Origin: Candidatus Saganbacteria bacterium
GTDB taxonomy: Bacteria; Margulisbacteria; WOR-1; O2-12-FULL-45-9
Assembly: GCA_013204645.1 (NCBI GenBank)
Contig: JABMSE010000039.1
Location: forward strand, 1-48,496
DNA length: 48,496 bases
Direction of reading: 5' to 3'
Part shown: one piece after another, positions 1 through 8,879 of the stretch
Numbering within the stretch: the stretch's first letter is position 1
How the letters are laid out: each line of letters opens with the position of its first letter
The notes under the pieces: generated by a model
Seen by the model: only the letters and a program-made list of their open reading frames with translations
Told to the model about the DNA's origin: nothing
The model's database searches: none
Translations under genes and position numbers: made by a program

Positions 1-2
1 GT

Positions 3-1070
3 GAATTAGATACTATAATTGCTCAGGCTCGTTTAGCGGGGGTTGCTATGGCAACAATAACACTTAAACAAAGTCCTGAACTTATTCGCGCCACGCTTGA
101 GACCATGATCTCCTTTCCGGTAGAGGGAGAAGCTCTTGATGAAGCAATAACTCTAACTAGTATTATTGAAATGCTTAAGAGATTACCACAACTACAAGGT
201 AAAAGCTTTGTAGCAGGACCCTACCGCATTGAAATAGTGAATGTTGGCTCAGAAACTCTGCAGCCCTCTTTAAAAATTTATGGGGCAGTAACCGAGCAAA
301 GAACCGTAGTTGTTGAGCGAACTGAAGCATGGGGAGATGGTTTTGAACAGCAAGTTCCAGGCATGAGAGCCCGAATGCGCCGCAGCAATCAACCACTCAC
401 AGCTATAATTGGCGAAAATGGAATAGCCTTGGGTTTTGAACTAAGTCCTGGTGAAAGCCAACTCATAACAGAGTTTAATAATCCTATAAATTTAGGCCGC
501 CTTACACAACAGGCTCGTCGTGGAGAAGCCACAGCCGAAGAACAAGGCGACCTAAGTGCAAATGAACAGATATCAGCAGTAGAAATTAAATATACCTGTA
601 ATAATTTAAATCTGCGACCAATTTTAGTTACGCTTTATGAAGTAGCCGGGGGATATAAACGCATGGCTGCTCTAAGAGAGGCCTTGCGAACACATCGCGA
701 TCCGGCTCTCCTTACCGGCAAACGAATGCAAGTGGGCGATCATAATATAGTGATACAAGGAGCTCATCCCGCCACGATAGAACTCAGACTTGAAAATGTC
801 GAACCTAATAACTATAGAACTAGTGAAACAGCACAAGGATGGCACCTTATCTTTCATTTAGGTAATGAAGGCTTTAATATTTGGCCTGCTTCCGGACCAC
901 CGCCTAATCACAGAAGCTATGAGGATAAAGGACAAAATTTTGGGCCAGAAGTAAATTCAATAATCATGTCCTGGACTATGGAGAGTCAAACATTTGGCAT
1001 TGATCGCAATCACAATCTCAATTTTTCCCCAATTATTAACGCGGTAATTGAAATGCTAGGAAGGGTATAA
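3..1070 (+). CDS. Array member 1 (partial; 5' end outside window): end of the N-terminal module plus two copies of the array beta-rich domain
   Basis: The frame is open upstream of the called ATG at 48; codons from position 3 read ELDTIIAQARLAGVAMATITLKQSPELIRATLETMISF, matching the RLAGV..module of the other members. Two domain copies: KSFVAGPYRIEIVNVG.. and LTGKRMQVGDHNIVIQGAHP.. Confidence 0.85.
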   Translation, partial: ELDTIIAQARLAGVAMATITLKQSPELIRATLETMISFPVEGEALDEAITLTSIIEMLKRLPQLQGKSFVAGPYRIEIVNVGSETLQPSLKIYGAVTEQRTVVVERTEAWGDGFEQQVPGMRARMRRSNQPLTAIIGENGIALGFELSPGESQLITEFNNPINLGRLTQQARRGEATAEEQGDLSANEQISAVEIKYTCNNLNLRPILVTLYEVAGGYKRMAALREALRTHRDPALLTGKRMQVGDHNIVIQGAHPATIELRLENVEPNNYRTSETAQGWHLIFHLGNEGFNIWPASGPPPNHRSYEDKGQNFGPEVNSIIMSWTMESQTFGIDRNHNLNFSPIINAVIEMLGRV

Positions 1071-1082
1071 ACAGGAGCACTA

Positions 1083-2099
1083 ATGTTTAAAGCAAAATTA
1101 ATAGCTTTTAATATGCAAATAACTGTGGAAGAGTCAGGGCTTCCTACAATGTACGAATTACTGCTAAAACTTCGGGAGGGGCAAACCCTATCTACAAATG
1201 AGCTAAGATTAGCTGGTCTTCCTTTAGTAAGGAGACAAATTGCTGAACTAATCCAAGGAGGACAATTAGAGGATCTCCTAAGCCAAATAACCCAAAACCT
1301 GCCTCTTATCCTCACCCCGGAACAGGTAGTAAATATGCATGAATGTGGCCGAATGCCAGCGATTGGATCGATGATATTAATCAAAGGTGGGGAATATTTA
1401 GCTGGTTTAGCTGATGTAGACGGGAGACCCAATGACATGGTCCCTCAACGCAGAGTAAAGATTAGTTCTTTTCTTCTTTCACCCTACCCGGTAACCCAAA
1501 GAGAATTTGCTGCTTTTGTAGAAGCTGGTGGATACCAAAACCAAGAATTTTGGAGTGAAGCTGGATGGCGGTTCCAAGAAGATAAACAGCTAACCGGACC
1601 ATCGCTTAGAACCGAATTTTTAGATCCGGATAACCCAGTTACCGGAGTATCCTGGTTCGAAGCCGAAGCTTATCTAAAGTGGGCAGGTCAAAGATTTCCA
1701 ACCGAGCATGAATGGGAATATGCGGCTCGGGCCGGCACATCCGTTAGACTACATATAGGCCAAGATAGAGATCGTGGACCAGTAAGAGTAAACGATGCCA
1801 ATTATCCTCCTAACAACAATGGTTTATTTCATCTGTTGGGCAATGTTCTGGAATGGGTTCGGGATGCGCACGATGATGCTTGGTCCTATTACTCTAGATT
1901 AAGATTTCTGGGCCGCGATAGCGGTCCCCCACTAAATCCCCCAGGACCAGAAGGCCATCAGCGAATCCTTCGCGGAGGGGATTGGAAAGAAACCCATCAC
2001 GAGACCCTGGTCGCAATGCCTTTTAGTTCTTTGGCCAGAACTCGAAATGTATTTGCCGGATTCCGCTCTGCAATGTATTGGAGAGAACCAAATGCTTAA
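1083..2099 (+). CDS. Array member 2: N-terminal KLIAFN module + FGE-sulfatase/C-type-lectin-like domain
   Basis: MFKAKLIAFNMQ...ELRLAGLPLVRRQIAELIQGGQLEDLL, then IKGGEYLAG...VTQREFAAFVEAGGY...PVTGVSWFEAEAYLKWAGQRFPTEHEWEYAARAG...LLGNVLEWVRD...RILRGGDW...FAGFRSA, characteristic of the FGE-sulfatase (SUMF1) fold. Confidence 0.92.
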   Translation: MFKAKLIAFNMQITVEESGLPTMYELLLKLREGQTLSTNELRLAGLPLVRRQIAELIQGGQLEDLLSQITQNLPLILTPEQVVNMHECGRMPAIGSMILIKGGEYLAGLADVDGRPNDMVPQRRVKISSFLLSPYPVTQREFAAFVEAGGYQNQEFWSEAGWRFQEDKQLTGPSLRTEFLDPDNPVTGVSWFEAEAYLKWAGQRFPTEHEWEYAARAGTSVRLHIGQDRDRGPVRVNDANYPPNNNGLFHLLGNVLEWVRDAHDDAWSYYSRLRFLGRDSGPPLNPPGPEGHQRILRGGDWKETHHETLVAMPFSSLARTRNVFAGFRSAMYWREPNA

Positions 2100-3357
2100 A
2101 GCAAAACTTATAGCTTTTAATATTAACGAAAGTATCCGACCAGACCTGCCGGGTCTGGAACAACTTTTAGAAACGGCCGCTAGTGGTCAAGCTATATCAG
2201 TTGAACAAATGAGGAGTGCTGGGATAGCGTTAACCAAGCGAGCACTAGAACCGCTGGCAGCTTCGCCAGAAACTGCAACCACTTTCTTAAGGGAATTAAT
2301 CTATAGCGTAATTGAGCCTGTCCTGGTTTTAGATAGCTCGAATGGAGGACATTTTGGATCAGTAACACAAATCGCTTTTAATCCTGTCGATTCTAATCTT
2401 CTGGCAACGGCTGGTACGGACGGCACAGTAAAGGTAGTCGATATCCAAAGTCAAAGCGTCGTACAATCCTATAATCGAGGATTAGAACCACGGGGTGACT
2501 CTGGTGCTATAAACCTTCGAGGGATCCAATCGGTTATCTGGAGCCCAGATGGGCGCTATCTTATAGTTGAGAACCAAGTTTCAGATTCTACTCCGACTCC
2601 TAACCGAACTATAATTGACACCCACACTCAAGAAATTTTGTTTGAAGGCCTAGATCTAATTGAAGACCTAGATGGACGGCCACCACCACAAGTAGTCCAA
2701 AGAAATGAGCAACATGGATTGACAGCAGAACTCTACAGTTATGGAGAACTCAAATTAGTTGAAACATCTAGTGATGACCTAATTTGGAGCATCAGACTTT
2801 TTTCACTACCAATTCCGGATTCAGCCGTTCTCCATAATATACACAGTCCGGACAGTCTACTTCTTCTTAGGATTACAAGAACCAACGAAAGGGGTAGTTC
2901 TCCTTATTGTTGTAATGCCCAACTAATCACTCGAGACGAAGCGGCTATACGCTCCGTTCCAGTTAAGGAGCCCTCGCTTGTTATGTGGAGCCCAGATTCT
3001 GGCCATGCAGTGGTCGCAGAAAAAGATGGAGAAACCTGGCTCCTTAGCATCGCCGATGAACCTTTCTGTTTAGCTGGAATTGAAGAAGGCACAACTTTCA
3101 CAACTGGTGCTTTTAGAAACGACTTTAGGTTTCTCGCTCTTTCTGGAGCAGATGAAACGATTGGAATATTTAATCTTATTGACCTAAGACTAGCTTTCAC
3201 CCTTGACCAAAATAACGGCGGCCACGCAGCCCGCGTTAATTCCGTTGCCTTTAGCCCAGACAAAAAACAGCTGGTTTCAGCTGACGAAACCGGAGTTATA
3301 AAAGTTTTTAATTTTGATAATATTTTAGATGCCATTATAGGAAAAAAAGATGCTTGA
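2092..3357 (+). CDS. Array member 3: N-terminal KLIAFN module + WD40 propeller
   Basis: The ORF track starts at 2047, but the paralog-consistent start is the internal Met at 2092 (MLKAKLIAFNINES..). WD40-type blades: NGGHFGSVTQIAFNPVDSNLLATAGTDGTVKVVD ... NGGHAARVNSVAFSPDKKQLVSADETGVIKVFNF. Confidence 0.9.
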   Translation: MLKAKLIAFNINESIRPDLPGLEQLLETAASGQAISVEQMRSAGIALTKRALEPLAASPETATTFLRELIYSVIEPVLVLDSSNGGHFGSVTQIAFNPVDSNLLATAGTDGTVKVVDIQSQSVVQSYNRGLEPRGDSGAINLRGIQSVIWSPDGRYLIVENQVSDSTPTPNRTIIDTHTQEILFEGLDLIEDLDGRPPPQVVQRNEQHGLTAELYSYGELKLVETSSDDLIWSIRLFSLPIPDSAVLHNIHSPDSLLLLRITRTNERGSSPYCCNAQLITRDEAAIRSVPVKEPSLVMWSPDSGHAVVAEKDGETWLLSIADEPFCLAGIEEGTTFTTGAFRNDFRFLALSGADETIGIFNLIDLRLAFTLDQNNGGHAARVNSVAFSPDKKQLVSADETGVIKVFNFDNILDAIIGKKDA

Positions 3358-5032
3358 AAATAAATTAATCGCCTTTAACCTCAACCAAGCCTCAGCAGAG
3401 GCACTGCCAACGCTAGCCCAGTTGGCAGAAAGTGGCAGTGCAACCGCACAAGAATTAAGGTTAGCTGGAGTGGCTATGGTGACGAAAACTTTAGAAACTG
3501 AAATCGAAGGCGGAAGATTGGAGGCTCTTTTTGAAAGACTTATGCCAAAAGAAGAACCCGCAGCACCCCCCACTCCACCCGGGTTAGATGCTTTCAAAGA
3601 AAAGCTCAGGATTTTTCCCATTGAATCATTTCTTGAATCTACTTCCCTCCCTCGAGCCGCTACCTTCTTAGCCGAAGCCGTGGCTTACTTTGAAATTGAA
3701 AAAGAAAATAGAGGGGACCTTCTGGCACTTCTTTCAATATCCTTATCTACACGTCCAGCACAAAGAGGCACCCCAGCAGCTCAGTGGACAAACCGGGCTC
3801 GTGCAGCACGAGGACTCGGAAAAATCGGAGAAGAACTTGCTTTGGAAAATTTAGGCCGAGCTCTGGAAGAAGAAAGGCACGAAAAAGCAAAAATAGCCAT
3901 GCAACTGGCTCAAATTGAAATCTTAAGTAGGCTCTATGAACAAGACGAAAATATTGATGCTTACAATAAAATCACGAATATCCAAACTGAATATCCCAAG
4001 GTTCAAGCAGTTATTGATATGTTTATAGTTAAACATACAGCCCCTACCCTTTCCAAGAATAGTTTACTAACGCAAGCGTTTGGAGGAACCCGCGAGAGCG
4101 CAATACTTTCCAAACTAAGGGAAATTGGAACCGTAGAGGATATTGATGTGATATTAGATATTTTTCCTGTGAATCCCGAGCGGCCAAAGCCAAATGACAT
4201 AATCAGGCGCCCAGGGAGGATTTCATCCTCTGCTCCAGTTTTAGTTATGGCCGCTGAAGCGGTCATGGAAATTTGGTATCGGGAATACGATGGTAATTTT
4301 CCCTATCGAGGATACCTCGAACACGTAGCGCCAAATACGTTACCCATACTTTACGCAGCGCAAGCAAGAATAAAAACAGACAAAGGCACAAAAGCGGATC
4401 TTCCAAAATTAAAAAAACACCTAAGAATTAAGCTTCCTCTTTTGCGAACAGCTGCGGCGAAAGCCATTGCGGCTATTCATGTAAGAGCAGGAAATGTAGG
4501 CGCGCTGCGACGCATGCTTTGGTCATGGCCTTTATCTAATAAATATGAACGCATAGCCGCAGCAGAAGCAATTGGTGAGGTTGGAAACAGAAGGGATGTT
4601 TGGAAATTAAAATTGATGGTTAGAAGCAGAGATGAAGAATTAGTTAGAGCAGCTGCGAGATCATTGGGTAAATTGGGTATGCCAAAAGATCTGCCGAGGG
4701 TGCCCGCCTTCGGCGGACATTTTTTTATTAGAGTTGTAACTCGACTATATTTAAACGACGAACTAACCAAAGAAACCCGCCAAACTCTTTGTGAAGCTGT
4801 TGCCAATATATTTGCTAGAGCCGAGCGAGAAGAGTCTCTTTATCAAATGGCTAGCACAGAGAACAATAGAAATCCACTTGCTGCAAAGGCAGCAACTTAT
4901 GGCCTAGTAAAATATTTTGCTGCCAAAGGCGAACTTGAAGAAAACCTAGATGAAATAATGGGTTTTGATTACGGCATCGCTGCCTTATTGGATCACTTTA
5001 GAGCTGAACAGGGAGACCCGAGTTATGCTTAA
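3350..5032 (+). CDS. Array member 4: N-terminal KLIAFN module + HEAT/PBS-lyase-like repeats
   Basis: MLENKLIAFNLNQ...ELRLAGVAMVTKTLETEIEGGRLEALF; alpha-helical repeats such as LPLLRTAAAKAIAAI, YERIAAAEAIGEVGNRRDVWKLKLMVRSRDEELVRAAARSLGKLG. Confidence 0.88.
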   Translation: MLENKLIAFNLNQASAEALPTLAQLAESGSATAQELRLAGVAMVTKTLETEIEGGRLEALFERLMPKEEPAAPPTPPGLDAFKEKLRIFPIESFLESTSLPRAATFLAEAVAYFEIEKENRGDLLALLSISLSTRPAQRGTPAAQWTNRARAARGLGKIGEELALENLGRALEEERHEKAKIAMQLAQIEILSRLYEQDENIDAYNKITNIQTEYPKVQAVIDMFIVKHTAPTLSKNSLLTQAFGGTRESAILSKLREIGTVEDIDVILDIFPVNPERPKPNDIIRRPGRISSSAPVLVMAAEAVMEIWYREYDGNFPYRGYLEHVAPNTLPILYAAQARIKTDKGTKADLPKLKKHLRIKLPLLRTAAAKAIAAIHVRAGNVGALRRMLWSWPLSNKYERIAAAEAIGEVGNRRDVWKLKLMVRSRDEELVRAAARSLGKLGMPKDLPRVPAFGGHFFIRVVTRLYLNDELTKETRQTLCEAVANIFARAEREESLYQMASTENNRNPLAAKAATYGLVKYFAAKGELEENLDEIMGFDYGIAALLDHFRAEQGDPSYA

Positions 5033-6287
5033 TTTAAAACTAATAGCATTTAATATGCAAGCCTTAAAAGACGGCGCGGTGCCAACAATAGAAGATCTAT
5101 TAACTCGTGCTAGAGACGGTCAATCAATTGAATTTGGCGAGGTGCGCCAGGCGGGCGTTGCGATAGCTGAACCAACCCTAAAAGCCATAATTACCGCAGG
5201 AGAACTAACAAAACTGCTACACTCTATTCTTTATTCATCAGTTACGCCAGTTTATGTACTCGATCAATCAAACGGCGGTCACAGTAATGAAGGGATCCCG
5301 TGTATAGCCTGGCAACCAGAAGGAAATCTCCTAGCCAGTGCAGGTTTAGATGGTTATCTTAAACTAACTGATGTTTCTGAAAGAAGGGTTGTGCAATCTC
5401 ATGATTTGAGAGCATGGAAGGGATCTGAATTGGAACATAGAGGATTAATATCCGTCAAATGGAGTCCCTGCGGAAAATTTTTGGTCACGGAAAATGAAAC
5501 TTATAACATCCCTCCAGAAATTGATCCAGGGAAAATAGTTGACACCCAAACCCAAACCGTCATTGCAGATGGATTTGAAACAAGCGTTGAAAGTGCTATT
5601 TCTACTACCGCGCGCTTCCCTGACACCTTCCTCAAAGTCACAACTTACTCTGATGGTCGAATAGAAGTGAAAACCACCGCCGGGCAAGCGCTTTTTACTT
5701 TGGGTGATGAAAATAGGTGGGGCGAGCGTGTTACAAGTCACAGATCAAGTCCCGACAAAAATTACGCCCTTTTCAGAACGCGGCCACGAAACGAGGACCC
5801 CTACGTAGCAGTAGTTGCCCTAACAGACAACCGTGGGGAACTTTGGAAATTTGACTCACCATACGACAACTGGATTAATAAATTACTTTGGTCCCCCACA
5901 AGCACCTGGGCAGCCATGATCACAGAAAGAAACACTATCAGCCTATGGAATGTTGAAGCAGGCATTGCCTCTAGGTTTGAAGGAGAAGAAATGGAAGGGG
6001 CCGACCCAGACAAAAAAATAAACACTGCTTCCTGGCACCGAGATGGAAAATACCTAGCTATTGCCATTGGCAACACGATAAAGCTTATTGATGTAGAACA
6101 GCCAAAAACAGTTTACACCCTACATCAGGATAATGGTGGCCATCGTGCTAGAGTGAAATCAATTGCTTTTAGTCCAGACGGAGAACTTTTAGCTTCCTCT
6201 GATAGAAACGGAAAAATAAATGTTTACGCATTTTCAGATATCCTTGAGGCCATAAAACTTGAAGCAGGAGATACAGGTAATGATTAA
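5025..6287 (+). CDS. Array member 5: N-terminal KLIAFN module + WD40 propeller
   Basis: Track ORF starts at 4965; paralog-consistent start at 5025 (MLNLKLIAFNMQ..). Blades: NGGHSNEGIPCIAWQPEGNLLASAGLDGYLKLTDV ... NGGHRARVKSIAFSPDGELLASSDRNGKINVYAF. Confidence 0.9.
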   Translation: MLNLKLIAFNMQALKDGAVPTIEDLLTRARDGQSIEFGEVRQAGVAIAEPTLKAIITAGELTKLLHSILYSSVTPVYVLDQSNGGHSNEGIPCIAWQPEGNLLASAGLDGYLKLTDVSERRVVQSHDLRAWKGSELEHRGLISVKWSPCGKFLVTENETYNIPPEIDPGKIVDTQTQTVIADGFETSVESAISTTARFPDTFLKVTTYSDGRIEVKTTAGQALFTLGDENRWGERVTSHRSSPDKNYALFRTRPRNEDPYVAVVALTDNRGELWKFDSPYDNWINKLLWSPTSTWAAMITERNTISLWNVEAGIASRFEGEEMEGADPDKKINTASWHRDGKYLAIAIGNTIKLIDVEQPKTVYTLHQDNGGHRARVKSIAFSPDGELLASSDRNGKINVYAFSDILEAIKLEAGDTGND

Positions 6288-7014
6288 TTTGAAACTAATA
6301 GCGTTTGATATGAACACCAATCTTGAAGAAGGTGCGCTGCCAAAAGCAAAGGATTTAATTGCCAAACTTGATGAAGGAGAAACCGTCTCGGCAGCTGATG
6401 TGCGGCGGGCTGGTATTGCTATCAGCAACCAGGTACTTGGTCGGCTTGACCGCCAAGCTATCAGAAGCCTCCTCGAAAGCATGTGTCCTAAAATAGATTT
6501 TGATGAACTAATTGAAACTAGCTTTGTTAAGGTAAGAGTAGTTAGTCTGCCCCAAGGTAGAGCAGGTAGCTTCCCTCTTGTTTTAGAAATCTTTAACACC
6601 GTTCGGGAAGACAGAACCATTGACTTTGATGGAGACGGCCACGACTCCATGGGTTTTCCAGATAGTTCACCGGGCACACTCCATCGCGAAAAAGTAACCA
6701 GCGCAGCTTCTCTTACAGTAAAAATTTACAAAGATAGAATCGAATTTTCCTGTAGCAAGATTCCAGGAGCTACCTTTAGCAGACCAGAGCCAGAGGATAG
6801 TATCACTTCTGACCTTGGACAAAGGAAAAGAATTCCCCAAGATGAGTGGACACAAGAAGATCAGGACTATATCGGCGCACCCCTAAACATTACATCCATA
6901 GATGTTTCCTATAAATGCGCTTCTTTGGCTCTAAAAACAATTTTGCAGAGAATAAGCAAATCCCACCCTGATCTGGGACAGATTATTAGAGAACTAGGAT
7001 GGTTAAATGATTAA
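6280..7014 (+). CDS. Array member 6: N-terminal KLIAFN module + divergent array beta-rich domain
   Basis: Paralog-consistent start at 6280 (MINLKLIAFDMNTNLEEGALPKAKDLI...VRRAGIAISNQVL). C-terminal part has the LTVKIYKDRIEF and LNITSIDVSYKCASLALKTIL pattern seen in member 1. Confidence 0.85.
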   Translation: MINLKLIAFDMNTNLEEGALPKAKDLIAKLDEGETVSAADVRRAGIAISNQVLGRLDRQAIRSLLESMCPKIDFDELIETSFVKVRVVSLPQGRAGSFPLVLEIFNTVREDRTIDFDGDGHDSMGFPDSSPGTLHREKVTSAASLTVKIYKDRIEFSCSKIPGATFSRPEPEDSITSDLGQRKRIPQDEWTQEDQDYIGAPLNITSIDVSYKCASLALKTILQRISKSHPDLGQIIRELGWLND

Positions 7015-7705
7015 ACAAAAATTAATCGCCTTTAATATTAACGAAAGTGTAAGGGATAACCTTCCTACCTTGGAGTCTTTGGTAAGAAGAGCCAAGGAGC
7101 TTGGGGTTGAGGATCTCAGAATAGCTGGAATTCCTTTCACAAAAAGAGCGATTCAAGAACAAATTGACGCTGGAAAAACAAGAGAACTAATCAAAGCACA
7201 TGTTCCAACGCTTAATCCACTGCATTTAATTGAACGCCATTCCGAAAGTCGTCGTGCAATACTAAGTGCACTTCATGGCTTGCCAAATTTCCCTTATGGA
7301 ACTTATAGCATAGACTTTGGAGAAGGTTTTTGGTGTTTTGTAAGGGGAGTTACTGTTTCAAGAGCTCTCTTAAATGAAGGCGCTGCTACAAACAAAGAAG
7401 AAGTACAAGTTGACCTACAACTTGATTTTAAGTTTGATGGCATCGGGATAGCATTTTACACACAAAACACACGACGAGGATCTGGCAAAGCCCCAGGCGA
7501 CAGCCATTATGCTTTGGGCCCATTTACTTTTGCACCAACCTCTACCAGTGTTGGTTTAATGTGGAAGGCATCTGAAACCGGCACCGAGCTATCTGATCTA
7601 AAAGTCTACGAATATACACTTGCTGATTTTGATTTACAACAGGTTATGCGAGCAGTGGCTCAAAGAGTAAACGAAGCAATAACAAGGATAGTGGGAAATG
7701 CTTAA
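7007..7705 (+). CDS. Array member 7: N-terminal KLIAFN module + array beta-rich domain
   Basis: MIKQKLIAFNINESVRDNLPTLESLV...DLRIAGIPFTKRAIQEQIDAG; C-terminal TSVGLMWKASETG...YEYTLADFDLQQVMRAVAQRV. Confidence 0.87.
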   Translation: MIKQKLIAFNINESVRDNLPTLESLVRRAKELGVEDLRIAGIPFTKRAIQEQIDAGKTRELIKAHVPTLNPLHLIERHSESRRAILSALHGLPNFPYGTYSIDFGEGFWCFVRGVTVSRALLNEGAATNKEEVQVDLQLDFKFDGIGIAFYTQNTRRGSGKAPGDSHYALGPFTFAPTSTSVGLMWKASETGTELSDLKVYEYTLADFDLQQVMRAVAQRVNEAITRIVGNA

Positions 7706-8870
7706 AGCAAAACTTATAGCCTTTAACATAGAAGCCGCTGCAGCCGAGAAATTGACCTCGCCGGCTGATCTGCTTTTGCAAATGGATCAAGGAGAAGACC
7801 CTTCTTTTGAAAAGCTGCGTCAAGCAGGGGTAGCAATATCGCAGCAGGTATTGAGTCGCCCGGAAACAAAAGAGCTGACCCAAAAAGTGTTGGAATCCCT
7901 CTGTAACGGAAGAGTAGAAGAAATTAGAAAACTAGTAGATTATCTTATTTCAAAACTTGAACCCGCTCAAGGACAACAGCTATCAGCTCGGCTCACCTCC
8001 CCCATAGAAAACAACTTAGTTGAAAATCTTGCGCAAAATCAAATTAGCTCGCTAAATGATATTAAACAACTGCTTGATTACCTGGTCTCTCCTCAAAGGA
8101 ATCGTTCAGTTAACCAAGCTAGCCAAATGCTCCCTAGTCGCGCACAACGATCCACCAATCTATTTACGCTAAGAGACAGTGGCCGTGTAATATCCTACGA
8201 ATTGCGCCTTAGAGGAAGACGAGAACCCGGTAGCGCTGTTCTCAGCCCTTCCTTCATTGAGGTGTGTAGCGAATATTTGCTAATTGAGGATCCAACCCAG
8301 ATCGGAGCCAACCCAACAATACTATTTGATTATGAAGTTGAGGAAATAGAAACTAGATTGCCTTTTTGGCAACTTATAGAACGGATTAATGACAGAAATT
8401 ACGCTGACATTTCTAGATTCCTCAGACATTTTTTCACAAGCGGGCCACATACCGTTATTATTAATGATCCCTTAAGAAATAATTTTAGGCTGAGAATTGA
8501 CGAGGTTGCAGTTACCAAAATATACGAGGGGGATTCTGATGGAAGCCTAACTGGTTCTACTTCGACAGAAGCAGCTTCTTCCCAAAGCACTTGTTCTCTT
8601 GAGGCTCAGATCGACCAAGAAGGTATTATTCTAGTCTTTTCTTTTGATCCAACCACTACCCGAAATGTACGTTATAGCCAAGCTGAAGAAGTTCTTGCTC
8701 CCAATAATGAAAGTGTGTCAATGGAATGGACAGCAAGCGAGAAACTGCCCACCCCTCCGGACGAACCACAACGCTATGCTTATTATAAATACATATTAAC
8801 TGATTTCAATTTAGCCCAAATTATGCGTGACTTTGTTACCAACGTCGCGCAGAAGCTTGCGGAAGGATAA
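7698..8870 (+). CDS. Array member 8: N-terminal KLIAFN module + array beta-rich domain (long version)
   Basis: MLKAKLIAFNIEAAAAEKLTSPADLLLQMDQGEDPSFEKLRQAGVAISQQVL...; SGPHTVIINDPLRNNFRLRI...DQEGIILVFSFDP...SVSMEWTASE...YYKYILTDFNLAQIMRDFV. Confidence 0.88.
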   Translation: MLKAKLIAFNIEAAAAEKLTSPADLLLQMDQGEDPSFEKLRQAGVAISQQVLSRPETKELTQKVLESLCNGRVEEIRKLVDYLISKLEPAQGQQLSARLTSPIENNLVENLAQNQISSLNDIKQLLDYLVSPQRNRSVNQASQMLPSRAQRSTNLFTLRDSGRVISYELRLRGRREPGSAVLSPSFIEVCSEYLLIEDPTQIGANPTILFDYEVEEIETRLPFWQLIERINDRNYADISRFLRHFFTSGPHTVIINDPLRNNFRLRIDEVAVTKIYEGDSDGSLTGSTSTEAASSQSTCSLEAQIDQEGIILVFSFDPTTTRNVRYSQAEEVLAPNNESVSMEWTASEKLPTPPDEPQRYAYYKYILTDFNLAQIMRDFVTNVAQKLAEG

Positions 8871-8879
8871 AGGGAAAAC

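Noticed and set aside
1990-2099. C-terminal C-lectin-like segment as a diversity-generating retroelement target
   Set aside because: FGE/C-lectin folds are common DGR targets, but no reverse transcriptase or template-repeat pair is visible in the window.
2904-3335. Antisense ORFs such as 1010..1438, 2904..3335, 4477..4806, 10546..10923
   Set aside because: Lie opposite well-supported array genes, with no recognisable motifs; typical shadow ORFs.
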